DNA of 64,000 nucleotides from Ashinkailepas kermadecensis (Eukaryota; Arthropoda; Thecostraca; Neolepadidae): positions 756,001 through 820,000 of the forward strand of contig JAOTOM010005185.1 in the NCBI GenBank assembly GCA_034440615.1, written 5' to 3'. Position numbers and translations under genes: made by a program. This document shows, one piece after another, positions 22,401 through 33,800 of this stretch. The first letter of the stretch is position 1. Every line of letters starts with the position of its first letter. A model generated the notes under the pieces. The model saw only the letters and a program-made list of their open reading frames with translations, did no database searches and was not told the origin of the DNA.

Positions 22401-23902
22401 CGGCGAGCCGCGGAACACCGACACTCCGCCGCCGTCGCCGATCGACACGCTGAAGCTGGTGCGGAAGCCCGGCTCCGGCTCGGCCGACCAGAACAGCGAC
22501 GGCGCGCCCGTCTCGGCCAGCGAAGCGCGCACCTGAAAGTCGATGGCGGCCGCTGCGCCACCGTTGTGATACGACAGCGCCGGCAATATCGTACCGTCCT
22601 GGCTGCTGGTGGTGCTGGAGGCGGCCCGGTGAGGCCGCAGCCCCGCCCCCGGCGACGACAGTCTGGACGCCGGCGACGAGCCGTGCCGCGTGCGTGGCTC
22701 CTCGACATGGGCAGCGGGCAACGCGCCGGTGCTGCCGCGCAGCGGTGTCCTCTGGAACTGCAGCGACCCGGTGGGCTCCAGCTCGAGCTTGCGGCCGCGC
22801 ACGCGCACGTCATCCAGCGGCTGGTTCATGTCGTGCAGCAGGCGCGCCGTCGACGTCATGCCGGCCGCCGTGTTGGGCTCCATGCTGGCCAGCACGCCAA
22901 CAGCATGACGCGCCGTGGTGGACAGCTCGTTGTACTTCTGGGCCAGGGGCGCCGCTAATACGCTTGTGTCCACCTCGTAGTTCTCCAGCAGGTCACAGCA
23001 CTTAACCTCGTTGTAGCGGTGCTGAAGCAGGAGCACGAACGATGTGGGTGATCCAGGATTTACAGCAGATGACAGCAGCAGCAGGCGGGGTATTATATAT
23101 CGGATCGAATCGGACCAAACATGACTCCATGGTGGGTACAATTTGCGGTACAAAGCACACACAAAGAGCACAACTAACATATGGTACATGTCGTAACCAG
23201 CGATGGCAAAGCCCGATCGAGTTTACTCTGGTGCATACGTATATACGAGCGAGTCCCCGTATATACGAAAAACAAGCTTATATCAGCAATCCGACGCCAC
23301 CCAATCAGATTGTCACGCTTTAAATCTCTTCCTTGGCCACATTTTAAATATCTTTCACCCCAAACTAGACATGGTTACTATTTTAAATTCTTGTACTTTA
23401 CTGTTTTATATTCTTGTTCTATTGCACGCACTAAACGCTTATGACGAACATTTTAACAAACCATTCTTTTGCTACGATGTATATGCCCGATTGTGTGTGC
23501 AGCAAGGGATAAATACATCTCACTTCTTGCCCTCGCTTGTCTAGTGTCCCTAATATAACTTTGTACTGGTAACAGTGATACTCGAGTATTGCTGAACAAA
23601 ATAAGAGTAGTGTAAGACAGCGGTTGCAAAACCAATGTGTCATTCGGCACATGCCGACGTCGTAACTCCGAACATTACGCGCAATATTCAATTGCTTGCT
23701 ATTTTAATCAACTCGTTAAATAAAATAAAAAGCATTATGCAAGACAAAAGCCCCTCCGGCTGCTATCAAAGTATGACACCTTGTATCTTGATCTTCTTAC
23801 CTTGTACATAACTTCTCTGATGTGTTCATCTGGTACATGGGTGAAGCGCTGCTTTAGCTTGTGAAAGATCTGTGCTTGGACCACGCATGTGGGGTCCGCC
23901 AT
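16496..23902 (-). CDS. TAB2: TAB2/TAB3-like TAK1-binding adaptor
   Basis: The exons on the minus strand are 23801-23902, 22025-23021, 21136-21266, 19755-19851, probably 18402-18467, and 16496-16609. All junction phases agree (0, 1, 0, 1, 1), which gives about 502 residues before a final exon. Residues 1-45 ([20 protein letters not shown] then [10 protein letters not shown]) match the N-terminal CUE fold of TAB2/3. The long exon 2 is low-complexity and Ser/Pro/Ala-rich. Exons 3 and 4 are heptad-like coiled coil ([36 protein letters not shown]). The zinc-finger exon reads WPCGSCTF...CEQCEMP, an NZF of form W-x-C-x2-C-x10-C-x2-C. It keeps the Thr-Phe and Glu-Gln positions that bind Lys63-linked ubiquitin in TAB2. 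In known animals the protein links ubiquitinated TRAF/IMD complexes to the kinase TAK1 in the cytoplasm. The start ATG has a GAAGATGG context. The CpG-rich 24.96-25.55 kb may be its promoter. Confidence 0.88.
16777..17251 (+). mobile_element. hAT-like MITE (copy 2)
   Basis: It begins CAGTGATAAATTATTCGTG and ends AACCATTATTTTAACCCTA, about 475 bp, with no coding capacity. The 8-mer CATCACAT precedes it (16769-16776) and follows it (17252-17259), an 8-bp target duplication as expected for hAT transposition. The left flank is itself a CATCA repeat, so the duplication is less decisive than at 38984. Confidence 0.85.
17280..17600. repeat. Degenerate minisatellite (CACATCCGAGGACAGA words)
   Basis: About a dozen imperfect units of roughly 25-30 bp built on CACATCCGAGGACAGA and TACCGGGC. 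They lie in the intron before the TAB2-like zinc-finger exon. The minus-strand frames over it are repeat artefacts. Confidence 0.75.
17600..18300. other. Intron of the TAB2-like gene, no feature
   Basis: Apart from a short CTTTGC/GCAAAACTTGC-rich patch at 17630-17760, I see nothing to annotate. Confidence 0.4.
18307..18467 (-). CDS. TAB2: Alternative terminal form of a TAB2-like exon
   Basis: The acceptor GCTGTCTCATTCTCAG opens a frame in phase with exon 4 of the TAB2-like gene. Used as a cassette it ends at 18402 (CCCG then GTACGG) and joins the zinc-finger exon in frame. If that donor is skipped, the same frame continues through a protein-like stretch ([13 protein letters not shown]...[10 protein letters not shown]) to a TGA at 18307-18309. 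That would give a product lacking the ubiquitin-binding finger. Which form is used cannot be told from DNA. Confidence 0.45.
18630..19315. repeat. Degenerate GAAGCC/CGAAGTC repeat in two blocks
   Basis: Two blocks (18630-18830 and 19140-19315) are packed with GAAGCCGAAGCCAG, CAAAATGTCACGA and GGCTTCG words. They flank about 300 bases of unrelated sequence. Both lie in a TAB2-like intron. Confidence 0.65.
19965..20153 (+). mobile_element. tRNA-derived SINE, family A, interrupted
   Basis: GGTCTGGAGGGTAGGGTGCC, then GTGGATTCGAATCTCACCTG, then a diverged body ending GCGTCGTAAAACTAATAACC matches the SINE at 40934-41092. It is split at 20061 by a 30-bp ultra-short element insertion that duplicates 17 bp of SINE sequence. 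Confidence 0.8.
20061..20090 (-). mobile_element. Truncated ultra-short element inside a SINE
   Basis: Only 30 bp (TTAGTTAGTTATTTGGG then TTTTAGGGCGCAT) are present. It is flanked by a perfect 17-bp direct repeat, CAACCAAACGGCGTTAG (20044-20060 and 20091-20107). It retains the tail end and lacks the other half, as expected for 5' truncation in target-primed reverse transcription. Confidence 0.88.
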
Positions 23903-24417
23903 CTTCACATACCAGTCAATCCTTCAACTTCAGCACCTATAACACAGAAATAAGAGATGCGATATGCCAATAATAAAAGGGTTTTACTTGAGGGTTGACC
24001 AACGTGGAAGGAGTGGGGATGGGGACGTACGGTATGCCAATTTACCATGGTTCAAGCACAAACCATAGTGCAAGAATACTTGCCAGCCTCATAACACTGA
24101 CCAAAGCAGGCATGGGCAGTTCAAGAGTGTGACCACAAGCGGCAAAAGAATACTGATCACTGTGTTCACATCCAAGAACACTCAAGAGTTTGGGCCCAAT
24201 AGACGCCACTCTAGATGCGCATAATTGGGAAAATATCACCGAAACTGCCGACACGGGCAATAACATGATACTACATGGAACAAACAAGGATACTTGCCAT
24301 GGGGGCTATTAAGACGATTTAGAAACGACTTTATTTCCCTGATAGAATTTACGGTGTTGCAAATTAGGTAGGAAAATTGCACTTGGTTTCTACCTAATTT
24401 ACTATCATGATGGCAAT
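23903..24417. other. Upstream flank of the TAB2-like gene, no feature
   Basis: This is a 5' UTR or intron candidate on the minus strand. No clear repeat or promoter element is visible. Confidence 0.35.
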
Positions 24418-24560
24418 TGGTTTTTATGACCGTTGGATCACATAGAGTGGTCAATCTCTCAGGCCGATTGGTTTCGGGCGAAGAGTGGCGTCAGGTGGGA
24501 CTTTAAACCCACATGGGCGATGGATACCTTACCCCTAGACTACTTGTCAACGGCAATGAT
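24418..24560 (-). mobile_element. tRNA-derived SINE, family A, old copy
   Basis: TTGGTTTTTATGACCGTTGG, then CAATCTCTCAGGCCGATTGG, then CTTACCCCTAGACTACTTGTC is the reverse complement of a diverged family A SINE. About one position in six differs from the young copy at 11352, and no flanking duplication is obvious. Confidence 0.75.
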
Positions 24561-24959
24561 ATCCGTGCTTCCTTATGCCAATACTGGAGACATGCCTGCT
24601 GTTTCGAACGACCAGAGCTGGGAGATCATCGGCAAAGTTGCTGTTGACAAATCCGAAGTTGACTTTGGCAAAAGAGAAGTCGGTGTTGTCATGATAAATC
24701 AACAATGTAAATTTGGAGGAAGTTGACGTAGGTGTGGAAGTTCAAGCTGCAGTTGCAGCATGCTCCACACGTGCACAATATAGCACTACCGGATAATTAC
24801 AGGAAGGTGTTTGTGATGAAGCGATTTAAATAACAATGGAACGATATCAAATCGCAAGAGCATTCTCCCAGAAGAGCTGGTGTGGTGGTGGTCACGATAC
24901 CCGTCGCACTCCAATATCCACACATGCAAGTCAGCAACATTCTCGAAAGCACACATTAG

Positions 24960-25550
24960 CATGCACGGCTCACTGCCGCCTGCTGAACTAGGGAGCTGCG
25001 AGCGCGCGTGCAGCAGGCCGCCTACAGCTGTGGACAGCTGAAGTGAGCCGAGGAGGCAGCTGCCAGCTGCTGCTCAACTGGGCTCACATCAGAGGCATAC
25101 TTAGGGCGACAGCTTTAGGCTATGATACCATTAGCATCAAAAACTGTCGGGTAGCAAAACAAATATATGAAGATGATTACACATAGCTAAATACATGACG
25201 TGAGTACTTAAACGTGACCATATTGAAAACCACAATCCTTCCAGATACTTCGATTTGTAACTTGAGATAGTACACATGCCAAATCTACACATCATAAACA
25301 CCTACCAACGTCCACCATGGTTGGCTTCAAACACACTACTGACACGAATCGTCGTTAATTAGAAAGAACACTCAGGCGGTGCGCACTGGACCCACAACAC
25401 TCGACCCCGGTAAACATTCACAGTAATTAGGTCAGTGCCCAGACATTCGTAGCCTCCGCTCGGCCGTGAATCTCTGCTCTCCGTTCATCCGCCGCTCCAT
25501 CACCCGCCAGCTCACCCCATACTCCGGGCGAGCGGTGTGCAACGAAACAG
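24960..25550. promoter_or_regulatory. CpG-rich stretch, possible TAB2-like promoter
   Basis: 24960-25090 (CTGCCGCCTGCTG ... GCAGCAGGCCGCC, a potential hairpin with many AGCTG words) and 25430-25540 are locally GC- and CpG-rich against AT-rich surroundings. They lie 1.1-1.6 kb upstream of the TAB2-like ATG. On the minus strand a donor-like GGGGTGAGCT occurs near 25520. Assignment as promoter or 5' UTR is inference only. Confidence 0.25.
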
Positions 25551-25559
25551 TCGGAAAAT

Positions 25560-26800
25560 ACACGCAACCGCATGTGCTATTGGAAGTGATTACTAATTAC
25601 GGACTTACATTTTCTTGGACACCCGCGATGTCAGAAGCTTCAAACGTAGCTTCCATGGAGCAAGAAAAAATAATCGGGTTATCTTGTGATGCACATACAT
25701 GCCAGGCCAAATAACGTCACCAGTCTCTGATACAATTTGGTCGTATGTCGGACTCCGTAATACCGCCGGTTGAGGGCTTTTGGGAGGTTCCAGGACTTCT
25801 GACACAGGAAAATAAATACGGGTATGGATCTAAGGGCAGTAGGCCCCAAGGCATGGTGCTAAGCTTTAAACATGATATGGAGATCCACCCCATACCTCGA
25901 ACTGCAATGGTAGTTGAGCCCATGGTTGGTTCATACCTCCATATGATTATATACATAAAACAGATGGCACTGAAATTAAAATAACTGGCATAAATGCACC
26001 CCTTATCAATTAATTGCAGCGTCATCTGTGCTCTCATTTAAAGGATGCAAACAGCCAAATGTGCTAAGTAATCTTGCTGGAAAAAATGATATCCTTGAGA
26101 TGGTTAGATTAAGAAGTACGTTCGAGAAAATGAATAACGATATTCAGCGATCAGGCAAAAAAAAGTTATCATGCTTGATATACTTGACAGTAGCTTTGAG
26201 AATGCCTTTTTTTTTGTTCACCATCAGCATACAGTCAGACAGGCAGCATACAGTCATTACATAACCTTCAATCATAAGTGATAACATTATCACAAGTTCT
26301 ATCACTCGCAGCAGATACTTTTGCAATATTCCACAATGACGCAGATACAAGTATGACGCAACAAGTAAACGAAGTGAATGAAATCACGATATAAAATGGG
26401 ATACTGTCATATCAGAAATTAGTAAGAGATCAATACACAGGATTTGTATATTTCTTTTCTTTGATTTTCTGGGATAAATGAAGCACAGGGATGACTAATT
26501 GATGCAGACAATCGAGGAAAACCACTTAATATGGACAACAGCATAAATAAAGGGACAGGTGATTTGTATGTCCCTGAGTTGTGCTTTAAGTGTAAATTAA
26601 ACCGAAATAAAGGGGGAAATTAATCATCCCCACTCACAGAAAATGTCCGAGTTTCCAGTTATACCTTTCAGCAGGTACCTCATATTAGTCATTATGGTCT
26701 GAGAAGCATGTACCTATTCATGCCTTCATTTTATTGAACACCATTTGAATTCCAATTTGCAAACATATTTAACATGTGCCCTGGATGGCCTCGGAAAATT
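25560..26800. other. No recognisable feature
   Basis: AT-rich sequence with short chance frames. Neither a coding set nor a repeat family was recognised. Confidence 0.4.
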
Positions 26801-26804
26801 ATGT

Positions 26805-27755
26805 TTGCACTAGAGAGGGGGCGGGGGGCGGGGGGCGGATTCCGCCCCCGCCCCTAAGATCTCGGCTCCTATTATAGCTAGAGTAACGAAATTCTCAGCG
26901 TAGATGGATATGGTGGTGAACTCTATTGTGTGCAAACTTCATGACCTTAGGTTAAAATCTTCAGGTCAAATAAGGTCACATATGTCATATTGGGTTTGTT
27001 TTGCGTGGCTGACTTGTCATGGTTATGGATCGCTGCGATTGTGTTTAAATGCCCCAAAATGGGCATCAATGATGTTTTGGACATAACTAATGATGCAATA
27101 CAGATGATAGACCCAGCATTTGACCTCAGGTCACCTATATATCAGCAATCTATCGGGTCAGTTACCGGTTCCAGCTACAGAAACCGGGCTGCCCGCCGGA
27201 CCGGCGGGCGGCCCGGCGCAATCGGCTTCACGAAGAAGGGGCTGAAGTAAATTAATTAAGTATGATAACGCTTAGGTTCACAAGGATAAAAACAGAACAT
27301 TTTAGTAGGGAGTAACATCCAAAATGACATGAATCGCATGACTGTCATTTGCGTTTATGACAACCTTCCAGTTGAACAAGTTTGGTTCCATTGACCTGTC
27401 ATGAACTTGACCTGAGTTGACTCGGCGACCTGGCATGATCTTGAAAAAATATAGCATAACAATATACATCAAACAAGTCGCTAGTATTGCCATGAACACT
27501 GCCCTGTTGCCGACATATGGGAAGCATATCAGCGCCGATTTTTGTGGTCTGACGCTAAGAAATGTTTTGACTTTGACGGCCTCTAACCCGAAAATATTCT
27601 GTATATTTTCGTTTTTCTTTATTTAAGCGACGCGGCGGGCATTTTTAAGCAGGTACACGAAACATGGCATATATCGACCGGTAAAATCGAGTTATTTACG
27701 AAAATCGGAGGGGTGGGCGGATTTCGCCCCCCCCCCTCCTCCAGTGCACGTGATA
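26805..27755. mobile_element. Possible element with G-rich inverted ends
   Basis: The left end reads GCACTAGAGAGGGGGCGG and continues GGCGGATTCCGCCCCCGCCC. The reverse complement of the right end reads GCACTGGAGGAGGGGGG and continues GCGAAATCCGCCCACCCC. These form a roughly 50-bp imperfect inverted pair about 950 bp apart. Inside, 27160-27250 holds an isolated GC-rich segment with a perfect GCCCGCCG/CGGCGGGC hairpin and an open frame ending AIGFTKKGLK then TAA. No target duplication is clear, so transposon status is unproven. Confidence 0.35.
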
Positions 27756-27759
27756 ACAG

Positions 27760-28670
27760 ACATCAACTTCTCACCAGTATAAGGCGCACATGAATGTCCT
27801 GGACGAACGAGGGAAAGTGCTAAAAGCAAAGGTGAAGTAAAATCCCAGTATAAGTCAGTCATAGACAGCATGAGAAATACCGGGTCGTTCCGAATGCAGG
27901 TTCTTAAGAGGACGAGTGCACACATAAGCTCTTCTTGCACAATGTGCCTAGTCCACACATGATCTTGACTGTTCGCCACACAGCTCCATTGTCACATGGG
28001 TCAGCAGGTCGGTCGGGCAATAGCAGGCAAGAAGGAAATATTCGGCCACATTTGCTCGCAATAGTCTGTCGTAGTTCACTAGCTATTGCTCTAGCTTGTC
28101 TTTGTTCCTCTTTGTTGCAGCCATCGGCAGTTTCAAGTGGTTCTAGTGGATGACAGCACCTGAGGCATCTGCATTGACACGTGTATGATTGTACCGCCTT
28201 TCGTTTCGTCCGGAACTGATATTAGCCAAAGGGTTGCCACTAATGTGTGCCTTCTAACTTTCCTCAACGCTGCCTGCCTTGCTATCTTCTGTCGCCTTTG
28301 CTCCTACACGATGAAACTGCTCGGCAATGATGCCTAACTGACGACAAGCATCCTGACTTGGGTAAATTCTGTCAACATTACCCAACTGAACATTGCAGAG
28401 GCGTTTAGCGGACTGCCTACGACCGCTAACATCGACTGCACTGAATGCCACTAACACTGCACCAATAATTAGCAACTCACACTTGTTTGCTCCGCATAAC
28501 TGTTTCCTGAAGTCACACTTGATTTGGAGTAGTCAGGCCATGTGACACATCAATGACTCAATAAACTGTAGCATAGGCTCCTGCATCAGGATGGCCATCC
28601 TCCAAATAGGCTTAATTTGTACATCGGGTGGTTGGTAACTTCAAAATGTTTCAGACATGTCATGATGTCC
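27760..28670. other. No supported gene
   Basis: A minus-strand frame at 28254-28475 (RQSAKRLCNVQLGNVDR...) has a reasonable composition but no start, splice or family evidence. The left boundary of the CpG-poor block lies near 28.5 kb. Confidence 0.35.
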
Positions 28671-28676
28671 ACTGCA

Positions 28677-29047
28677 ATGGATTGGACAGGATTTGTCTGA
28701 TGTCATAGCCAGTTGTTGATTTCACTGTGCATTGTGTGAGGGATGATTATTGTGTTTCTTAGCACTGGCTTGGATCATTTATAAACTTCGTCGGTCAGGA
28801 TCCCTGACTAATTGTTTGTCATCTGCATGTCAGATCAGATGACAAACTGCAAAAGTTTGTCATCTGGTGGCAGGCTGCCCAAACTCACACACACACATGG
28901 ATTGGACAGGATTTGTCTGATGCCATAGCCAGTTGTTGATTTCACTGTGCATTGTGTGAGGGATGATTATTGTGTTTCTTAGCACTGGGTTGGATCATTT
29001 ATAAACTTCGTCGGTCAGGATACCTGATTAATTTTTTGTCATCTGCA
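28677..29047 (+). repeat. Direct duplication of about 151 bp
   Basis: ATGGATTGGACAGGATTTG ... TTTGTCATCTGCAT occurs at 28677-28827 and again at 28897-29047, nearly identical. They are separated by 69 bases holding an inverted word (CAGATGACAAACT / AGTTTGTCATCTG) and a CA run. A recent local duplication is the simplest reading. Confidence 0.9.
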
Positions 29048-29049
29048 TC

Positions 29050-30278
29050 TGCTTTTATTGCAACTTTGCATTTGCACATCATTTTGTACTTGCACATGTG
29101 ATTACAGTATGGCCAATGTTGTTGCATTGGCATGCTTGAAAATTGGCCATTTTGTTTGCCTGAATTCTGTTGAGGCTATGGCCCCATGGACAGTCTTGCT
29201 ATGCCATCCACAGGCCATGCACCACTGTCTTTGCAGCTTTGGATTGTATGCAATTAGCTATTTTTGCAGACCTATGACATTTGGTTGCAAATGTTTCTGA
29301 CTATATACTGGATAACTGCATGTCTGACCTTCTCTAGCCCCTCATATCAGAGAGGATGGCATGGGGCCCTTGCAGCCTCATGTCATTTTAGGCAGGAACG
29401 TTCTTCTGGATATCAACGGGGCAATATGCTGACTAAAATGGAATACATCCATGCACTGGTTAACCCTCTCAGAATTATCAAGGAGCAGAATGCAATTTTG
29501 GTCCAGAATATCTTGTGCACATTGGCACAGGGTGTCTGGATTCATAAGTTTAGGCATTGAGGCATGATGTAAATACATTTTCGAATTGAGATAGGATCTG
29601 AATCCTGAGGATTATAGTCCTCAAAAACAGAACATAGTCATATTTTGAGGTAAGGAATCAGCTGACTGTGGATCCATTTGTAATGTTTGTCACAAATTCT
29701 CCAGAGACAATTCTTCTTATTTGCATCCTGATGTCTGACTGAGAACATTTAGACACACTGCATTGACATGCACAGCTACAGGCTAAATTTGTTTCCAGCA
29801 CTGGTTCAAGAATCCTCAAAATGAAACTCCATTCTCTACTCATGGATCTACATGCACAATTGTTTTGATTTTCATAACATATTTCGCCTTCTCTCTTTAG
29901 GCACAGGTACAGGCAATTTGCTCCACTCCATGTCATTGAAGGCCCTGCTAGTATAAAATATATCATTCTTGGTTTCCACTAACAATTCCAGACATGAACC
30001 AAAGAAATAGATAATAATATATGTAAGATTAATCATTGATTAGCTCAAATTTCTTATCATAGCTTCTACCTGAACAAGAGCCATTTGTTTAGCATTGGGT
30101 CAAACTTGATGCTTGGATGATGGTTTTCTGGAATAATGTTAAGTCAATAATTTCATTTTCCCAAACCCATACTCCCAGACAAGTGGTAACCTTCTTACTT
30201 CAGCTGGTGTTTGGGCTTCCTCCTTATAAGCTGATGTGCTATTATCTATTTATTGGACAATGTGCACATGTCAAGAGT
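29050..30278. other. No recognisable feature, CpG-poor
   Basis: TG/CA-rich sequence with almost no CpG and no coding support. Confidence 0.5.
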
Positions 30279-30851
30279 AAAGACATAAAGTCATAAAGTA
30301 TTAAGGCTTAATAAGAGCCACAGGGGCCCATCTGGGTTAAGCCTATCTAGAAAAGGTACTAGAAATGTACATACTCTCACCCCAATCAATCCCTTATCCC
30401 AAGTTCCTAGGAAGCTATATATCCCAGCCTATCTAGCACCACTCACTTGCTTCCGCATAACACCCTCAACAATCACAAGCTCCTCCCATCATACCCATCG
30501 TGCCACCATAGACGTTGTCTATGGTGGCACAATCTCTGCCACTGCACACAATCTCATCTAATAGATGAGATTGTCTATTAGACAATCTCATCAGCATCAC
30601 ATCCCGAAGGAAGGTGCCGAATCCACTGCTAGGCACACCCCACACAAATTCATAAAGCTTTCAGACTTAATAAGAGACTCACTTGCTATTGCATAATACA
30701 CTCATCAATTACAAACTCCTCCCATCATACCCATTGTGCTACCATAGACAATCTCATCAGTATCACATCCCGAAGGAAGGTGCTGAATCCACTGCTAGGT
30801 ACACCCTATATAAAGTTATAAAGCGTTTAGACTTAATAAGAGACTCACTTG
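30279..30851 (-). mobile_element. CR1-type LINE 3' UTR and 8-bp tail
   Basis: On the minus strand, after the ORF2 stop, the sequence carries about 570 bases of untranslated region. It ends in tandem copies of ACTTTATG (plus-strand CATAAAGT), the kind of short 3' microsatellite CR1 elements end in. A segment (CACTTGCTATTGCATAAYAC ... CACTGCTAGGTACACCC) is present about three times within it. At 30500-30595 there are perfect hairpins, among them CCATAGAC/GTCTATGG and GATGAGATTGTCT/AGACAATCTCATC. Confidence 0.8.
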
Positions 30852-33800
30852 CTATTGCATAACACACTCAACAATTACAAACTCCTTCCAACTCCCATCT
30901 CCTCCCTGTCGATCAACCCTCCCTGGAATACAAAAAAACAAGCCCATATTCTTATAATGATTGTCTATGACGTTTTTAAAGATGTTCAGTGTGTTGCTAC
31001 TGACAATGGTTCCTGGCAGCTGGTTCCAGTGTTCTACTACCCTGTTGGTGAAGAAAGACTGTCTTAACCTTGTCCTGCTGTGATTAACTTTAATTTTGAA
31101 TTGATGACCTCTAATTGCATCATTTCTGTTAAATTCAAACATTTCCCTGAGACATCTCTGTTCCTGACTATGAACAAATTTAAAAACCTCGATGAGATCT
31201 CCTCTTAGCCTTGGTTGGTTATTTGGGCTTAAGGGCGCATCGACTGCGTTGGTCATACAGCGCCCATCTCCTCTTAGCCTTCTATATCTAAGTGAAAACA
31301 TATTCAATTTCTTCAATCTTTCCTCATATGCCAGGTTGCCTATACCATTAACCATTTTTGTTGCCCTCTTTTGTACTCTCTCTAAAAGCCAACAGTCTTT
31401 CTCATAACTAGGGGACCAAGCTTGGACACAGTATTCCAAATGTGGCCTGACATATGCACAGTAAAGCTTCCTGATGACCTTCTCACTTTTGTATGACCCA
31501 TTCCTCTGAATTGCCCCAAGCATTCTTAGTGCCTTCTTCCTGGCTTCTTTGGTCTGTTCTGATGCCCCCAATTTTGTGTTCAAAATAACACCTAAGTCCT
31601 TCTCCTGCTGAGTCACAGATAGTACTTGGCCACCCATCAAGTATGGAGCTTTCATATGCTGCCTACCTACATGCATGACTTTGCACTTATCAGAATTAAA
31701 CTTCATTTGCAATTTTTCGGACCACTTCACAAGCTCGTCTGAGTCTTTCTGCACCAAAACCTGCTCATTGTGCCCTGTTATTGCCCTAAAGATCTTCAAA
31801 GCATCCGCAAATTTCACAACCTTACTGCTTAGGCCACATTCAATGCTATTCACATATATAATGAACAATAGTGGCCCCAGTACCGACCCCTGGGGGACTC
31901 CACTAAGAACATTTTGCCATGATGACTTTGTACCATTTAGCATCACTCTCTGCTGTCTATCTGAAAGCCACAACTCTATCCATTTTAGGATGCTACCTGC
32001 AATACCATGGACCTGAAGCTGCATCATTAACCGTTTATGGGGTACCTTGTCAAAGGCCTTACTAAAGTCAAGATATGCTACATCAACCTGATTTCCCTGA
32101 TCAAATTGTTCTGTAGCAAAATTCAAAAAGTGCAAGAGATTTGTGAGACACGATCACCCTTTTCTAAACCCATGTTGAGTATCTTGAATCAATCTGTTTC
32201 CTTCCAGAAAACTAACCATTCTATCCTTGATAATTGATTCGAGTACCTTGCAGACTAGGGATGTGAGGCTTACTGGCCTATAGTTTTCAACTTTCCCTGT
32301 TTCTCCTTTCTTGAAAATAGGAACTACATTTGCCCTTTTCCAATCTGTTGGAATTTTACTTTGTGAAACTGATGTACAAAATATTATACTAAGTGGAATT
32401 GCCACTTCCTTTTCAGCTTCCCACAATACCCTAGCATAAATTTCATCAGGTCCTGCTGCCTTGTTTGGCTTTATTTTCCTGATATAATTGAAAACAATAT
32501 CACTATCAATGAAATCAACATCGTGTATCTGATCACCTGTCACTGAACTGTGGTTCACGGTTGGCAGATTAGTCACATCCTCCACTGTATACACTGATTT
32601 AAACTGCTTGCTCAGCTCCTCAACCATCTCACCATCCTCACTCAATATAGTCCCATTTACTTCCAGTGGACCAATTGTGCTTGAAACTTTACTTAGCTTG
32701 TAGAAACTAAAGAACTTTTTACTGTCCCCATTACAGTTCCTAGCCAAATCCAATTATTTTGCTCGCTTTGCTGCTCTGATTTTCTGCTTCACAGCATCTC
32801 TAGATTTTTGATACGACCTTAGATTTACGATATTTGAAGCTTCCTTAAATACTCTAAATGCATCTTTCTTAGCCTTAATTGCTTTCATCACATCTGGTGT
32901 AAGCCATGCTGGCTTTCCTACCCTTCTTTTGCGCCTTTGCTTTTGGGGGACATGTCTAATCTGAATTTCCCTCAAGTCAGATTTGAACTTTTCCCACATT
33001 TCACAGGCATTTAAATCAAAGAATTCTTCTTCCCATTTTATGGCACTTAAAGCCTCTCTCATGCAGTCAAAGTCTGCCCTGTTAAAATTAGGGATCTTGC
33101 CAAATTATCCTTGATTGTCCCTGCTACCTGTGCCTTGAATCTCACTATGTTATGGTCACTTCTTCCCAGAGTTTCTCCTACAGTCAAGTCTTGAACTAAA
33201 TCACTTAAATCTGAGAAGACAAGGTCCAAGAATGAGCCCTGCCTGGTTGGTTCCGTTACAAACTGGTGTAAGAACAGGTCCTCTTCAAGGCATTTCCTAA
33301 ACAGTTTACACGATGGGGAGCCAACACCAACATTTACATATCCTTTTAGATTAAAGTCACCAAGAATAAGGCATTTCCTCTGAAAGTTTCTACTGATTTC
33401 CTCACAAATCACCTTATCGAGCTCCAGTTGCTGAGAATGTGGCAAGGTTCCTGATCGACACAAAGCTCCTATCCTCAGTTTATTGCTGTTGCCTTTTCCC
33501 ACAGCAACATCAAGCCAAATGGACTCCAGACACATTTTTTACCCCATCTGCTACTTTTTGAGAACTGTATAAGCTATTCACATAGAGCATTACACCACCC
33601 CCTTTCACTGCTGGACCCCTATTGCATGAAAACATATTGTATCCCTGGATCTCATAGTCCTGCAAGTTATCCCCAAAATATCCCTCACTGACCCATTCCT
33701 CAGTAATGCAAACAAAATCTGGTTTCTCCTCAGCAACATAACACTTGAACTCATCAAATTTGGATCGAATGCTGTGAGCATTAAGCATCATACACTTAAC

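Noticed and set aside
22027..22958. Long arginine/alanine-rich frames on the plus strand
   Set aside because: They are shadows of the GC-rich TAB2-like exon 2 on the opposite strand, which has homology and splice support in its neighbours.
25717..26037. Overlapping 80-106 codon frames on both strands
   Set aside because: No homology, no splice signals in phase and ordinary AT-rich composition. Considered chance.
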